Positions 1-6,891 of a stretch of 13,880 nt of DNA are shown piece after piece; the stretch's first letter is position 1, and every line of letters starts with the position of its first letter. Source of the stretch: JAIEPT01 sp038217425 (GTDB lineage: Bacteria > Planctomycetota > Planctomycetia > Gemmatales > Gemmataceae); assembly GCA_038217425.1 (NCBI GenBank), contig JBBQPM010000183.1:1-13880 (forward strand), in the 5' to 3' direction. The notes below the pieces were generated by a model, which saw nothing but the letters and a program-made list of their open reading frames with translations, had not been told where the DNA came from and did not search any database. The translations under genes were made by a program, and so were the position numbers.

Positions 1-684
1 ACCTGGACCGTCCAGAAAGTTGACGCGCAGAAGTACGCCAGGCTGGTCGTGCGTTTCACGAACCCGCGCTTCAGTGCCGGCACGGGCGACAAGAAGATCG
101 TCGTTGAACCGATCGCCGGCCCCAAGCCCGGGCCGCTCGCACGCACCATGCAGCCGATCCTCAAGGAACTCAGCGATACCGCCATCGTCTGCGTCATCTC
201 CCCCGCGGGCGAGTTCTCCCGCATCGAACTGCCGGCCAAGGCGGAAGAGTTGATGTCCGTGCAGGGCGACTCGACCGACGACCTCTTCTCCGAGCCCTGG
301 CTCAAGCGACTTTTGGGACAGTGCCTGCCCGCGCTGCCGCTCACGCCCATCAAGGTTGGCGCCGGCTGGCGGCAACGCTTCGAAATCTCCCTCCCCACCG
401 GTAGGCTTTCCACCGACTGGAACTTCACCTACAAGGCGGCGGAGAAAGAGCCTGGCCGACACCGCATCGCTCTCACGACCAGCGTCAAGCAGCAGGCCAG
501 CACCGGCGCCCCCGCCAAGTTCAAAGTCGAAGCCAAAAGTAGCCAGGGTCAGGGAATTTTCGACACGGCCCAGGGCCGTTGGGCGGAACTCAAACTGCAG
601 CAGACCGTGCTGCTCACCCAGGATCTGGATCTCTTCAAGGCAACTTACACGGTCACGACCACCCTGAACATTCACGCGAAGTGA
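1..684 (+). CDS. DUF6263-like protein, C-terminal part (5' truncated by window)
   Basis: The reading frame is open from base 1 to the TGA at 682-684 with no convincing start, so this is the last 227 codons of a longer protein. It has no catalytic motif that I recognise. The C-terminal half reads like the DUF6263 family of planctomycete and other exported proteins: a proline-rich turn (LPALPLTPIKVGAGW) followed by alternating beta-strand-like segments (RLSTDWNFTYKA, HRIALTTSVKQQ) and a final G-x-x-x-FD-x-x-x-GR segment with a strand-rich tail (FKATYTVTTTLNIHAK). I infer an all-beta, probably periplasmic or surface-exposed protein, but the signal peptide would lie outside the window. It ends 85 bp before the helicase, with a possible promoter between them. 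The family assignment is from memory of sequence style; a generic hypothetical protein is the alternative. Confidence 0.7.
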   Translation, partial: TWTVQKVDAQKYARLVVRFTNPRFSAGTGDKKIVVEPIAGPKPGPLARTMQPILKELSDTAIVCVISPAGEFSRIELPAKAEELMSVQGDSTDDLFSEPWLKRLLGQCLPALPLTPIKVGAGWRQRFEISLPTGRLSTDWNFTYKAAEKEPGRHRIALTTSVKQQASTGAPAKFKVEAKSSQGQGIFDTAQGRWAELKLQQTVLLTQDLDLFKATYTVTTTLNIHAK

Positions 685-686
685 TC

Positions 687-716
687 TGGACAAACGCTGC
701 CCGAATCCGTTAAACT
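687..716 (+). promoter_or_regulatory. candidate sigma-70-type promoter of the helicase gene
   Basis: TGGACA at 687-692 and TAAACT at 711-716 are separated by 18 bp. They match the TTGACA and TATAAT consensus at 5 and 4 of 6 positions. Transcription would start near 723, leaving a leader of about 47 nt before the helicase ATG at 770. No other good -35/-10 pair was seen in the short gap. The match is by eye only. Confidence 0.3.
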
Positions 717-769
717 GCAGGGACTAGCGTAATCTTTCTCGTACAAGTAGGTTAGGACTCACACCACCG

Positions 770-1999
770 ATGGAACGTCCGCAAACTTTCGCAGACATTG
801 CACTTCGCCCGGCACTTCAGGAAACTGTCGCCAAGGTCGGCTACCTCAAGCCGACGCCGATTCAAGCGTACCTTATCCCCCGCGCCCTCATCAATCGCGA
901 CGTGATCGGCCAGGCCCAAACCGGCACCGGCAAGACCGCGGCGTTTCTCCTGCCATTCCTGAATTCCTGGCAGCCGGGCGAAGCCCCGGGCCCGCAGGCG
1001 ATCATCCTTGTGCCGACGCGCGAACTCGTGTCGCAAGTCGTCGAGGAGGCGCGCAAACTCACTCCCGAACCGCAATGCAAGACCGTCGCCATTTACGGCG
1101 GTCAACGCATCAAGGGGCAGATCGACGCCGTCCGCGCCGGACTCTCCATCGCCGTCGGCACGCCGGGCCGGGTGCTCGACCATCTCGCCCGCGGCACGCT
1201 CAACTTCAGCAACGTGCGCTATGTCGTGCTCGACGAGGCGGATCGCATGCTCGACATCGGTTTCCGTCCCGATATCGAACGCATCCTGCGCCGCTGCCCC
1301 GCGCGTCGGCAGACGTTGCTCCTCTCGGCCACGTTGCCCGAGACCGTGCTCAAACTGGCCACGCGTTACATGGTCAAGCCGATCCACATCAACCTCGCGC
1401 CCAAGCGCATCACGGTCGAGAAGATTCGCCAGACCTACATCACCGTCGACAAGGAGCGGAAGTTCGATCTGCTCAAGCTCGTCCTCGAACGCGAGAAGCC
1501 AAAGCAGTGCATCATCTTCTGCGAACGCAAGCGCTGGGCCCAGGAACTTTACGAAGACCTCAAGAATCACGACATGCCCGCGGGCGTCATGCACGGCGAC
1601 ATGGAGCAGGCGCAGCGCGAGAAGGTGATGCAGCGATTCCGGGCGGCGAAGATCGAACTGCTGGTCGCTACCGACGTGGTGGGACGCGGCATCGACGTGA
1701 CGGGCATCTCGCACATCATCAATTACGATTTGCCGATCGACCCGGAAAATTACGTCCACCGCATCGGCCGCACGGGCCGCATGGGCAAGGACGGCATCGC
1801 CATCGCGTTCGTGACGCCGGAGCAGGGCGAGTTGCTGACGAACATCGAGACGTTCATCAACAAGCAGCTCGATGCGGAAGAGATTCAGGGCTTCGAGGCG
1901 TTTCGCAAACGGATCGAGACGACGTCGGAGCCGGCGGAAGAAAAGAAGCAGGTGCCGGTCTTCGGCCGCAAACGCCGCAACTACCGCCGTGGGATTTAA
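770..1999 (+). CDS. DEAD-box ATP-dependent RNA helicase (RhlE/DeaD-like)
   Basis: This is a cytoplasmic ATP-dependent RNA unwinding protein of 409 aa, close to a minimal two-RecA-domain DEAD-box core. The motifs appear in the canonical order: Q motif (F7, with PTPIQ at 28-32), motif I AQTGTGKT (49-56), Ia PTREL (82-86), Ib TPGR (131-134), motif II DEAD (155-158), motif III SAT (186-188), IV CIIFCE (247-252), V ATDVVGRGIDV (300-310) and VI HRIGRTGR (330-337). All catalytic residues are present, so it should be active. The C-terminus is a short basic tail (GRKRRNYRRGI), consistent with RNA binding, and lacks the long RGG tail of many RhlE proteins. Likely roles in the family are ribosome assembly, RNA decay or cold adaptation; the sequence does not say which. 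There is no clear Shine-Dalgarno before the ATG, but the Q motif begins directly after it. A large inverted repeat follows the stop. Confidence 0.95.
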   Translation: MERPQTFADIALRPALQETVAKVGYLKPTPIQAYLIPRALINRDVIGQAQTGTGKTAAFLLPFLNSWQPGEAPGPQAIILVPTRELVSQVVEEARKLTPEPQCKTVAIYGGQRIKGQIDAVRAGLSIAVGTPGRVLDHLARGTLNFSNVRYVVLDEADRMLDIGFRPDIERILRRCPARRQTLLLSATLPETVLKLATRYMVKPIHINLAPKRITVEKIRQTYITVDKERKFDLLKLVLEREKPKQCIIFCERKRWAQELYEDLKNHDMPAGVMHGDMEQAQREKVMQRFRAAKIELLVATDVVGRGIDVTGISHIINYDLPIDPENYVHRIGRTGRMGKDGIAIAFVTPEQGELLTNIETFINKQLDAEEIQGFEAFRKRIETTSEPAEEKKQVPVFGRKRRNYRRGI

Positions 2000-2004
2000 G
2001 AAAT

Positions 2005-2102
2005 AAGAATTAGCCACAGAGGGCACAGAGAACTCAGAGGAATCGAAGAAAACACGGCGTCCTATTTCTCTGAGTCCTCTGTGCTCTCTGTGGCTAATTC
2101 TT
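2005..2102. repeat. 98-bp inverted-repeat element (CACAGAG type) between helicase and ldhA
   Basis: The arms are 2005-2043 and 2064-2102 (39 bp each) with only 3 mismatched positions, around a 20-nt loop (2044-2063). The left arm reads AAGAATTAGCCACAGAGGGC and continues with CAGAG-rich sequence; the right arm is its complement. It begins 6 bp after the helicase stop and ends 18 bp before the ldhA start, nearly filling the gap. An RNA copy would form a very long hairpin. There is no downstream T-run, so it is not a textbook intrinsic terminator, though it could stabilise the upstream 3' end or impede transcription. From memory, similar TTAGCCACAGAG hairpins are dispersed in many genomes with no known function; I could not check copy number here. 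Confidence 0.9.
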
Positions 2103-2120
2103 GAACTTTCAGGGGACGAG

Positions 2121-3143
2121 ATGAAGATCGCGTTCTTCGGCGCCAAGGCGTACGACCGGGCCCATTTCAACGCCGCCAACAGTGCGGCCCATCATCAACT
2201 CCATTACCTGGAACCCCGGCTCAGCCCGCAGACGGTCAAGCTGGCCGAGGGGTTTCGCGCGGTCTGCGCCTTCGTCAACGACGACATCAATGCCGAAGTC
2301 GTCGCCGGGCTGGCGGGGCTCGGCGTCCAACTCATCGCGCTGCGCTGCGCGGGCTTCAACAACGTCGATCTCGCCGCCGCCCAAAAGCATGGGCTCACGG
2401 TCGTGCGCGTCCCGGCGTATTCGCCCTACGCGGTCGCCGAGTTCGCGGTCGGCATGATGCTCACGCTCAATCGCAAGTATCACAAAGCCTTCAACCGCGT
2501 CCGTGAAGGGAACTTCGCCATCGACGGCTTGGCCGGGTTCGATCTGTTCGGCAAGACCGTGGGCGTCGTCGGTACCGGGCGCATCGGCGTCATCCTCGTG
2601 CGCATCCTGCTGGGTTTCGGTTGCAAAGTGCTCGTGTTCGACGTCGCGCACAATGTGGAATGCCAGGCGCTGGGCGCCGAGCAGGTCGCGTTTGAAGAGG
2701 TGCTGCGCCGCTCCGATATCCTCAGCCTGCACTGTCCGCTGACGCCGCAAACGCATTACTTGATCAACGAGCGGACGCTGGCGCTGATGAAGCCGGGCGC
2801 GATGCTCATCAACACGAGTCGAGGCGGACTCATCGACACCGCCGCCGTCATCGCCGCTCTCAAGGAGGGGACGCTCGGCTGGCTCGGCATGGACGTCTAC
2901 GAGGAGGAGGAAGGCGTCTTCTTCGAGGATCTCTCCGGACGCGTCCTGGGCGACGATTTACTCGCCCGGCTTCTGACGTTTCCCAACGTGCTCATCACCG
3001 GACATCAGGCGTTCCTCACCGACGAGGCGCTCACCAACATCGCCCAGACCACGCTCGCCAACGTCGAGCAGTTCGAGCGCGGCGAACCGTGCCCTAATCG
3101 CTGTGAACCGTCACCTGGGAGCCCGCAGCGCAAGCAAGGATGA
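2121..3143 (+). CDS. ldhA: D-lactate dehydrogenase-like D-2-hydroxyacid dehydrogenase
   Basis: A cytoplasmic NAD-dependent oxidoreductase of the D-2-hydroxyacid dehydrogenase family, most like fermentative LdhA (pyruvate to D-lactate). It has 340 aa. The Rossmann glycine motif is VGTGRIG (150-156). Catalytic residues of the family are visible: Arg in NTSRGGLID (R234), Glu in GMDVYEEEE (E263 by analogy) and His in TGHQAFLT (H295). The stretch GEPCPN near the end matches the LdhA C-terminus. Substrate specificity cannot be settled from sequence, so another 2-ketoacid is possible. The ATG at 2121 has a good Shine-Dalgarno (AGGGG at 2111-2115). The last residues, SPGSPQRKQG and the TGA, are encoded by the left arm of an inverted-repeat element, so the native stop seems to have been displaced and about ten residues added. 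It converges with the hydrolase gene at 3212. Confidence 0.93.
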   Translation: MKIAFFGAKAYDRAHFNAANSAAHHQLHYLEPRLSPQTVKLAEGFRAVCAFVNDDINAEVVAGLAGLGVQLIALRCAGFNNVDLAAAQKHGLTVVRVPAYSPYAVAEFAVGMMLTLNRKYHKAFNRVREGNFAIDGLAGFDLFGKTVGVVGTGRIGVILVRILLGFGCKVLVFDVAHNVECQALGAEQVAFEEVLRRSDILSLHCPLTPQTHYLINERTLALMKPGAMLINTSRGGLIDTAAVIAALKEGTLGWLGMDVYEEEEGVFFEDLSGRVLGDDLLARLLTFPNVLITGHQAFLTDEALTNIAQTTLANVEQFERGEPCPNRCEPSPGSPQRKQG

Positions 3144-3213
3144 TCTCGCGCAGTCGCAACATTGTCGACAGGCCACGCGGCATTCAGGGTTTTCTTGCTT
3201 GCGCTGCGGGCTC
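3119..3213. repeat. 95-bp inverted-repeat element (SPQRKQ type) at the convergent junction
   Basis: A perfect 20-bp inverted repeat: GAGCCCGCAGCGCAAGCAAG at 3119-3138 and its exact complement at 3194-3213, separated by 55 nt. It lies between two convergent genes and overlaps both stop codons, the ldhA TGA (3141-3143) just inside the left arm and the hydrolase TGA (3214-3212) at the right arm. Read through on either strand, an arm encodes SPQRKQ-type peptide. From memory, this peptide recurs at the ends of many Gemmata-type predicted proteins, which suggests a dispersed repeat family. Its position would suit a bidirectional transcription end, but there is no strong T-run on either side. Terminator function is therefore an inference; the repeat itself is certain. 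Confidence 0.92.
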
Positions 3214-4057
3214 ACGGCAGCACATCTTGAACCAGGACCTTCGTCTGCTTCTCCACCGCCCGCAAGAGCGCCGCACTCAAGTCGCGGCCCGGCGATAGCC
3301 CGTTGACCTGCACGGGCCCGTCGATTCCCTTCGCTTCGCGCACGATTCGGTCGAGCACGCGCGGGTTCCAGATCCATTCGGGATGCTCCAGTCCCTCAAA
3401 ACGTCGGGCGATGGCATTCTCGCCCAGGTTGGGCGAAAAGAAGCGAATCTCGTGCTTGCCGCCGTAACTGGCGACCAACTTCTTGCTGACCGTGAGCAAT
3501 TCCACGATGCGGTCGCCGTACGAGAAATACTGACGCACGCGGACCTCTTTCGGAGCGTGATTCGTACCGATCGGCGTCCCCAGCGTCACCACGATGTCGA
3601 GAGGCCAGGCCGACGTCCCCGCCAGCGCCGGAATCTGGGCATGCCGGTCGGCCAATCCCGCCATCGACAGGCCCATCTGGCCGCCGGCGCTGTACCCGAC
3701 CCAGATCAGTTTGTCCTCTTTCTTCACGCCATGCTTCACCAGCGTCTGATGTAGCCGCACATAGCCGTCCAGCGCCGCCTTGGAATCGAGATTCATCGAG
3801 TCGAGGAACATCGAGATTCCTTCCTTGGGGAGCGGGTCGAGGTCGGACGCCTGCGGGAAGGGACAGTCCATGACGATGAGATCGCGCTCGGCGATGCCGC
3901 GTTCCCGGAGGCGCTCGAAGAGGAGGCGGGCGCCGAAGTTCTTGTCCGGGGGAGCGGGCAGAATGTGTACGCCCGAATGCAGCAGGTAAATCCGCCGGGG
4001 CTCCTGGGCCGAAGCAAGGGACGCACTCAAAAAGAGCAACATCGCGCAACGCATCAT
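3212..4057 (-). CDS. secreted alpha/beta-hydrolase-like protein
   Basis: The protein has 281 aa. It opens with a signal peptide (MMRCAMLLFLSASLASA, likely cleavage before QEP), so it is exported to the periplasm or beyond. An alpha/beta-hydrolase nucleophile elbow, VGYSAGG, puts Ser123 as the candidate nucleophile. Asp182 in SYGDRIVE and His225 in GLEHPEW are spaced as a plausible acid and base. The region around 150-166 (WPLDIVVTLGTPIG) resembles lipase/esterase-like hydrolases. The substrate is unknown; ester or acyl hydrolysis is the family expectation. The start at 4057 was chosen because its ATG overlaps the TGA of the upstream glycosyltransferase as ATGA, which implies translational coupling and an operon. 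The stop lies in the right arm of the 3119-3213 inverted repeat. The annotation is solid as a fold, weak as a specific function. Confidence 0.85.
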   Translation of the reverse strand: MMRCAMLLFLSASLASAQEPRRIYLLHSGVHILPAPPDKNFGARLLFERLRERGIAERDLIVMDCPFPQASDLDPLPKEGISMFLDSMNLDSKAALDGYVRLHQTLVKHGVKKEDKLIWVGYSAGGQMGLSMAGLADRHAQIPALAGTSAWPLDIVVTLGTPIGTNHAPKEVRVRQYFSYGDRIVELLTVSKKLVASYGGKHEIRFFSPNLGENAIARRFEGLEHPEWIWNPRVLDRIVREAKGIDGPVQVNGLSPGRDLSAALLRAVEKQTKVLVQDVLP

Positions 4058-6102
4058 GAGAGGATCGCCTCGTAAGCCGCCTCGAGTCCGCGCACGAATC
4101 GGGGCGTATCGAATAACGTCGACGTCGCGCGCCCGCTCACCAGCCGGGCCTGCATCTGCTGCCTTGCCGAATCGTTTTCGGCCAAGCGGACAGCGAGCGT
4201 TTCGAACGCCTCCAGCGACTTCGTCGCCAGCTCGGGGACGCCGGCATGCGTGACCAAGCTGCCGGCCACCCGCGAGGCGAACGTGTCGCCGACAAGGGTG
4301 ACGAGTGGGCAGCCCATCCACAACGCATCGCTGCCGCTGGAATGCGACGTGTAGGGGAATGTATCCAGCACGAGATCGACGTGCCGATACCGCGCCAGAT
4401 GCTGCGCGTTTGGCAAAGGAGGCGCGAAAACGAGCCGAGCCGGATCGACGCCCGCGGCCCTGGCCGAGGTCCTCAGATTCTCCCGCGCCCACGGATTGCT
4501 CTCCAGAAGCCACAGCACGCTGCCGGGAATGCGCTGCACGATTCGCATCCAGGCCGCGAACATCGCCGGTTGAATCTTGAACGACTGGTTGAAATTCGCG
4601 AAGACCACGCCCGTTGCCGGCAGCCCGCACTCCGCACGCGTCGGCGTCTGGGGATCGGTGTGCCGCTGACGGTCGTTGATCTGGTAGCAGCCCGGCAGCC
4701 GCACGACCTTCTCCGCGTAGTGACCTTCGTCGCCTGCGGGAATGAGCACGTCGTCGGCGAAGAGATGATCGATGAACGAGGCGCCCATCGTTCCCGGGTA
4801 GCCGAGCCACTGGATCTGCACCGGCGCGGGGCGATACGCGAGGATCTGCGGCCGAGCCAGGCTGGTGTAGCCGTTCAGATCGACAAGCAGGTCGAGATGC
4901 TCGTTCTGAATCCTGCGAGCGGCGGCTTCGGGCGCGAGGAGCACCAGATCGACGAACGCCGAGCACGAGCCGCGGAAACGCTGGCGCAGCGGCGAATCTC
5001 CCTGCGGGCCGATCGAGAAGGCCAACGTTTCGAAGCGCTCGGGATCGTGCTGTTCGAACAGTTCGCCCATGAGGTAACCCATGGAATGTTCGCGGAAGTC
5101 CGCCGAGAGATAGCCGATGCGCCGCCTGGGATTCTTGGGCCGAGGCGCCGCCGGAAGCGGCTGGATCGACTGGAATCGGCGTGCGAACTGCTCGGCCGCC
5201 CGGCGTTCGAAACTGGGATCGAGATTGGTGGCCAGCAAAAAATAAGGCGAAAAGCTAGCTTCTCGGCTGGCCGACTGTGCGTCGCGTACTCCCTGATCCC
5301 AGGAGGCAGCGTCGTCCCAACATGCCATCTGTTGCCGGACGAAATAAGCTCCCCCCAGCGCGAGGGGATAGTCGGGCTTCCCGGCGAGGGCGATCTGGTA
5401 CAACGCGTACGCATCGTCCAGTTGCAATTTCTGCTGCAGCAGATTGCCCAGGTTAAACGCCGCTCCGACGTTGTTCGGGTCACGCGTGAGGATGCCGCGA
5501 AAGACCTGCTCGGCCTGGTCGAGTTGGCCTCGCTGCAACAGATTATTCGCGAGATTGGTCCAGGCCGAAAGGTACTCGGGTTTGACCGTTGTCGCCCGTT
5601 CGAACAGGGGCAGCGCCGCCTGGAGATCGCCTTCGTCCTGCAGGATCTTGCCGAGATTGTTGAGCGCGAGGTGAAAGTCGGGCCGGAGCGTCAGCGCTCG
5701 GCGGTAGGTTTCCTTCGCTTCGGCGAGACGTCCGAGGTCGCAGTAGACGTTGCCGAGGTTGTTGAGCGCCTCGACCGATCCCGGCGTCAGCGCCAAGACC
5801 TGGCGATACGCGTGCTCGGCAGCTGGCAGATCGTGCAGCGCCCGGCACACGATTCCCAGATGGGTCCAATAAATGGGACTGGGGGGCCCGATGGCGAGCG
5901 CCTGTTCAATCATGGGCCGAGCCTGGGCGTGCTCGCCGCGTTGATGGAGCGAGACGCCCAGGAGATGCCAGGCCTCGGCGAGTCGGGGATTCTCGGCAAC
6001 GAGTTGCCGATACATTTGTTCCGCTTCGGCACGTTTGCCGGCCTGGTGGAGCGTCATGGCGATCTTCAGTGACGGCGAGGAATCGGTAACCGGAACGAGC
6101 AT
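4054..6102 (-). CDS. TPR-containing O-GlcNAc-transferase-like glycosyltransferase (SPINDLY/OGT family)
   Basis: The protein has 682 aa. Residues about 7-246 form seven tandem tetratricopeptide repeats with an exact 34-residue period (for example EALNNLGNVYCDLGRLAEAK at 111-130). Residues about 327-682 match the OGT catalytic region (GT41): DFREH (335-339), VDLNGYT and PAPVQIQWLGYPGT (407-438), NFNQSFKI with K509 equivalent to the UDP-binding lysine of human OGT, SHSSGSD (586-592) for the nucleotide phosphates, and GDTFASRVAGS. The expected reaction is transfer of a sugar, probably GlcNAc from UDP-GlcNAc or a fucosyl residue, to Ser/Thr of proteins chosen by the TPRs; donor and targets are not determined by the sequence. 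No signal peptide is seen, so it should act in the cytoplasm. The start at 6102 is preferred over an upstream extension in the same frame (to 6204) because a purine-rich site (AAGAGAG) precedes it and TPR1 begins soon after. It overlaps the hydrolase gene by 4 bp. Confidence 0.92.
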   Translation of the reverse strand: MLVPVTDSSPSLKIAMTLHQAGKRAEAEQMYRQLVAENPRLAEAWHLLGVSLHQRGEHAQARPMIEQALAIGPPSPIYWTHLGIVCRALHDLPAAEHAYRQVLALTPGSVEALNNLGNVYCDLGRLAEAKETYRRALTLRPDFHLALNNLGKILQDEGDLQAALPLFERATTVKPEYLSAWTNLANNLLQRGQLDQAEQVFRGILTRDPNNVGAAFNLGNLLQQKLQLDDAYALYQIALAGKPDYPLALGGAYFVRQQMACWDDAASWDQGVRDAQSASREASFSPYFLLATNLDPSFERRAAEQFARRFQSIQPLPAAPRPKNPRRRIGYLSADFREHSMGYLMGELFEQHDPERFETLAFSIGPQGDSPLRQRFRGSCSAFVDLVLLAPEAAARRIQNEHLDLLVDLNGYTSLARPQILAYRPAPVQIQWLGYPGTMGASFIDHLFADDVLIPAGDEGHYAEKVVRLPGCYQINDRQRHTDPQTPTRAECGLPATGVVFANFNQSFKIQPAMFAAWMRIVQRIPGSVLWLLESNPWARENLRTSARAAGVDPARLVFAPPLPNAQHLARYRHVDLVLDTFPYTSHSSGSDALWMGCPLVTLVGDTFASRVAGSLVTHAGVPELATKSLEAFETLAVRLAENDSARQQMQARLVSGRATSTLFDTPRFVRGLEAAYEAILS

Positions 6103-6219
6103 GGGGCGTGCTCTCTTATAGAAGGCGCCTCGTTTGGAGGGACACAAAACGCGAAGTTTCAGGTCGCTTCGTGTGTTCAAGCTGGAGATGACGAATCCAA
6201 ACAAATTCGGAATTCGATA

Positions 6220-6248
6220 CAGACGACGATTTGAACTTTTCCTATACT
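6220..6248 (+). promoter_or_regulatory. candidate promoter of rpmI-rplT
   Basis: TATACT at 6243-6248 matches TATAAT at 5 of 6 positions. At the expected 17-bp spacing upstream lies CAGACG (6220-6225), which keeps only the central GAC of the -35 consensus. This is the best -10-like sequence in the 218-bp divergent gap. It would give a leader of roughly 65 nt containing the hairpins at 6254-6275. Confidence 0.35.
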
Positions 6249-6253
6249 ACATG

Positions 6254-6275
6254 CTTCCTGGAGGAAGATCCAGGA
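6254..6275 (+). promoter_or_regulatory. overlapping alternative hairpins in the rpmI-rplT leader
   Basis: Two mutually exclusive stems share bases. The first is CTTCC (6254-6258) with GGAAG (6263-6267) around a TGGA loop. The second is TCCTGGA (6256-6262) with TCCAGGA (6269-6275) around a 6-nt loop. They lie 45-66 nt upstream of the rpmI start. In several bacteria the rpmI-rplT operon is autoregulated by protein L20 binding a leader structure, so a similar role is possible. Neither stem resembles a specific known L20 site, so this is a candidate only. Confidence 0.35.
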
Positions 6276-6320
6276 TAAATTGCCGATTTGAAATCTTTTC
6301 GGACGGTTTGGAGACGTGCG

Positions 6321-6512
6321 ATGACGAAGCAGAAGACCCACAAAGCGTCCAAGAAACGCTTTCGCGTGTCGGCGGGAGGCAAGCTCAAGCGCACCCAGGC
6401 CGGCAAGAAGCACTTAAATAGCCCCAAGACGGGCAAACGCAAGCGTCAACTGCGCCGCAAGAAGGCGGAAATCGGCACCGTGGCCGCCAAATACGTGGCC
6501 CACATCAGCTAA
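6321..6512 (+). CDS. rpmI: 50S ribosomal protein bL35
   Basis: A small, highly basic 63-aa protein of the large ribosomal subunit. It has the typical bL35 opening (MTKQKTHKASKKRFRVSAGG) and internal GKLKRTQAGKKHLNSPKTGKR. The ATG at 6321 is favoured over an in-frame start at 6288 because the bL35 signature begins exactly there and a GGAG (6310-6313) sits 7 nt upstream. It is followed after 20 bp by rplT, the conserved pair. Unusually, infC, the normal first gene of this operon, is not upstream; the neighbour is the divergent glycosyltransferase. Confidence 0.97.
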   Translation: MTKQKTHKASKKRFRVSAGGKLKRTQAGKKHLNSPKTGKRKRQLRRKKAEIGTVAAKYVAHIS

Positions 6513-6532
6513 ATCAAGTTCGGGAGTTCGTC

Positions 6533-6886
6533 ATGGTTCGTGCTCGCAGCGGTAAGACGGTTACGCAGGGTCGCAAGCGGCATCGTCAGCTCACCAAAGG
6601 CTTTCGGGCCGGTCGCCACAACCTCTATCGCCAGTCCCTGGTCACGTTGATCCGGGGCCGAAAGTACGCATTCCGCGATCGTCGGGTCCGCAAACGCGAA
6701 TTTCGCCGTCTGTGGATCACGCGCATCAGCGCCGCCTGCCGCAGCCGGGGCGTCCGCTACAGCCAGCTGATCCACGGGCTACAAAAAGCCAACTGCGCGC
6801 TCAATCGTCAATCGCTCTCGGAACTCGCCATCCACTCGCCCGACGCCTTCACCGCCGTCGTCGAGCTGGCGAAAAAGCACTTTTGA
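6533..6886 (+). CDS. rplT: 50S ribosomal protein bL20
   Basis: A 117-aa basic protein that binds 23S rRNA early in large-subunit assembly, and in some bacteria represses its own operon. Length and sequence are typical of the family: MVRARSGKTVTQGRKRHRQ at the N-terminus, then GFRAGRHNLYRQ, YAFRDRRVRKREFRRLWITRI, the conserved SRGVRYSQLIHGL and the terminal LAIHSPDAFTAVVELAKK. The Shine-Dalgarno GGGAG (6522-6526) lies 6 nt before the ATG. It is co-transcribed with rpmI by spacing. Only 5 bp separate its TGA from the inverted-repeat element at 6892-6986, which may shape its mRNA 3' end. Confidence 0.97.
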   Translation: MVRARSGKTVTQGRKRHRQLTKGFRAGRHNLYRQSLVTLIRGRKYAFRDRRVRKREFRRLWITRISAACRSRGVRYSQLIHGLQKANCALNRQSLSELAIHSPDAFTAVVELAKKHF

Positions 6887-6891
6887 TCGCC

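Noticed and set aside
752..2179. Long open frame on the minus strand across the helicase
   Set aside because: The plus-strand frame has every DEAD-box motif in order. The minus frame is a GC-rich mirror product and reads through the inverted repeat at 2005-2102.
4246..6072. 608-codon open frame on the plus strand opposite the glycosyltransferase
   Set aside because: It shows no recognisable domain, while the minus strand encodes clear TPRs with a 34-residue period and GT41 motifs. It is an antisense shadow in GC-rich DNA.
6115..6120. TATAAG on the minus strand as a -10 box for the glycosyltransferase gene
   Set aside because: No acceptable -35 lies 16-19 bp upstream, and the leader would be only a few bases long.
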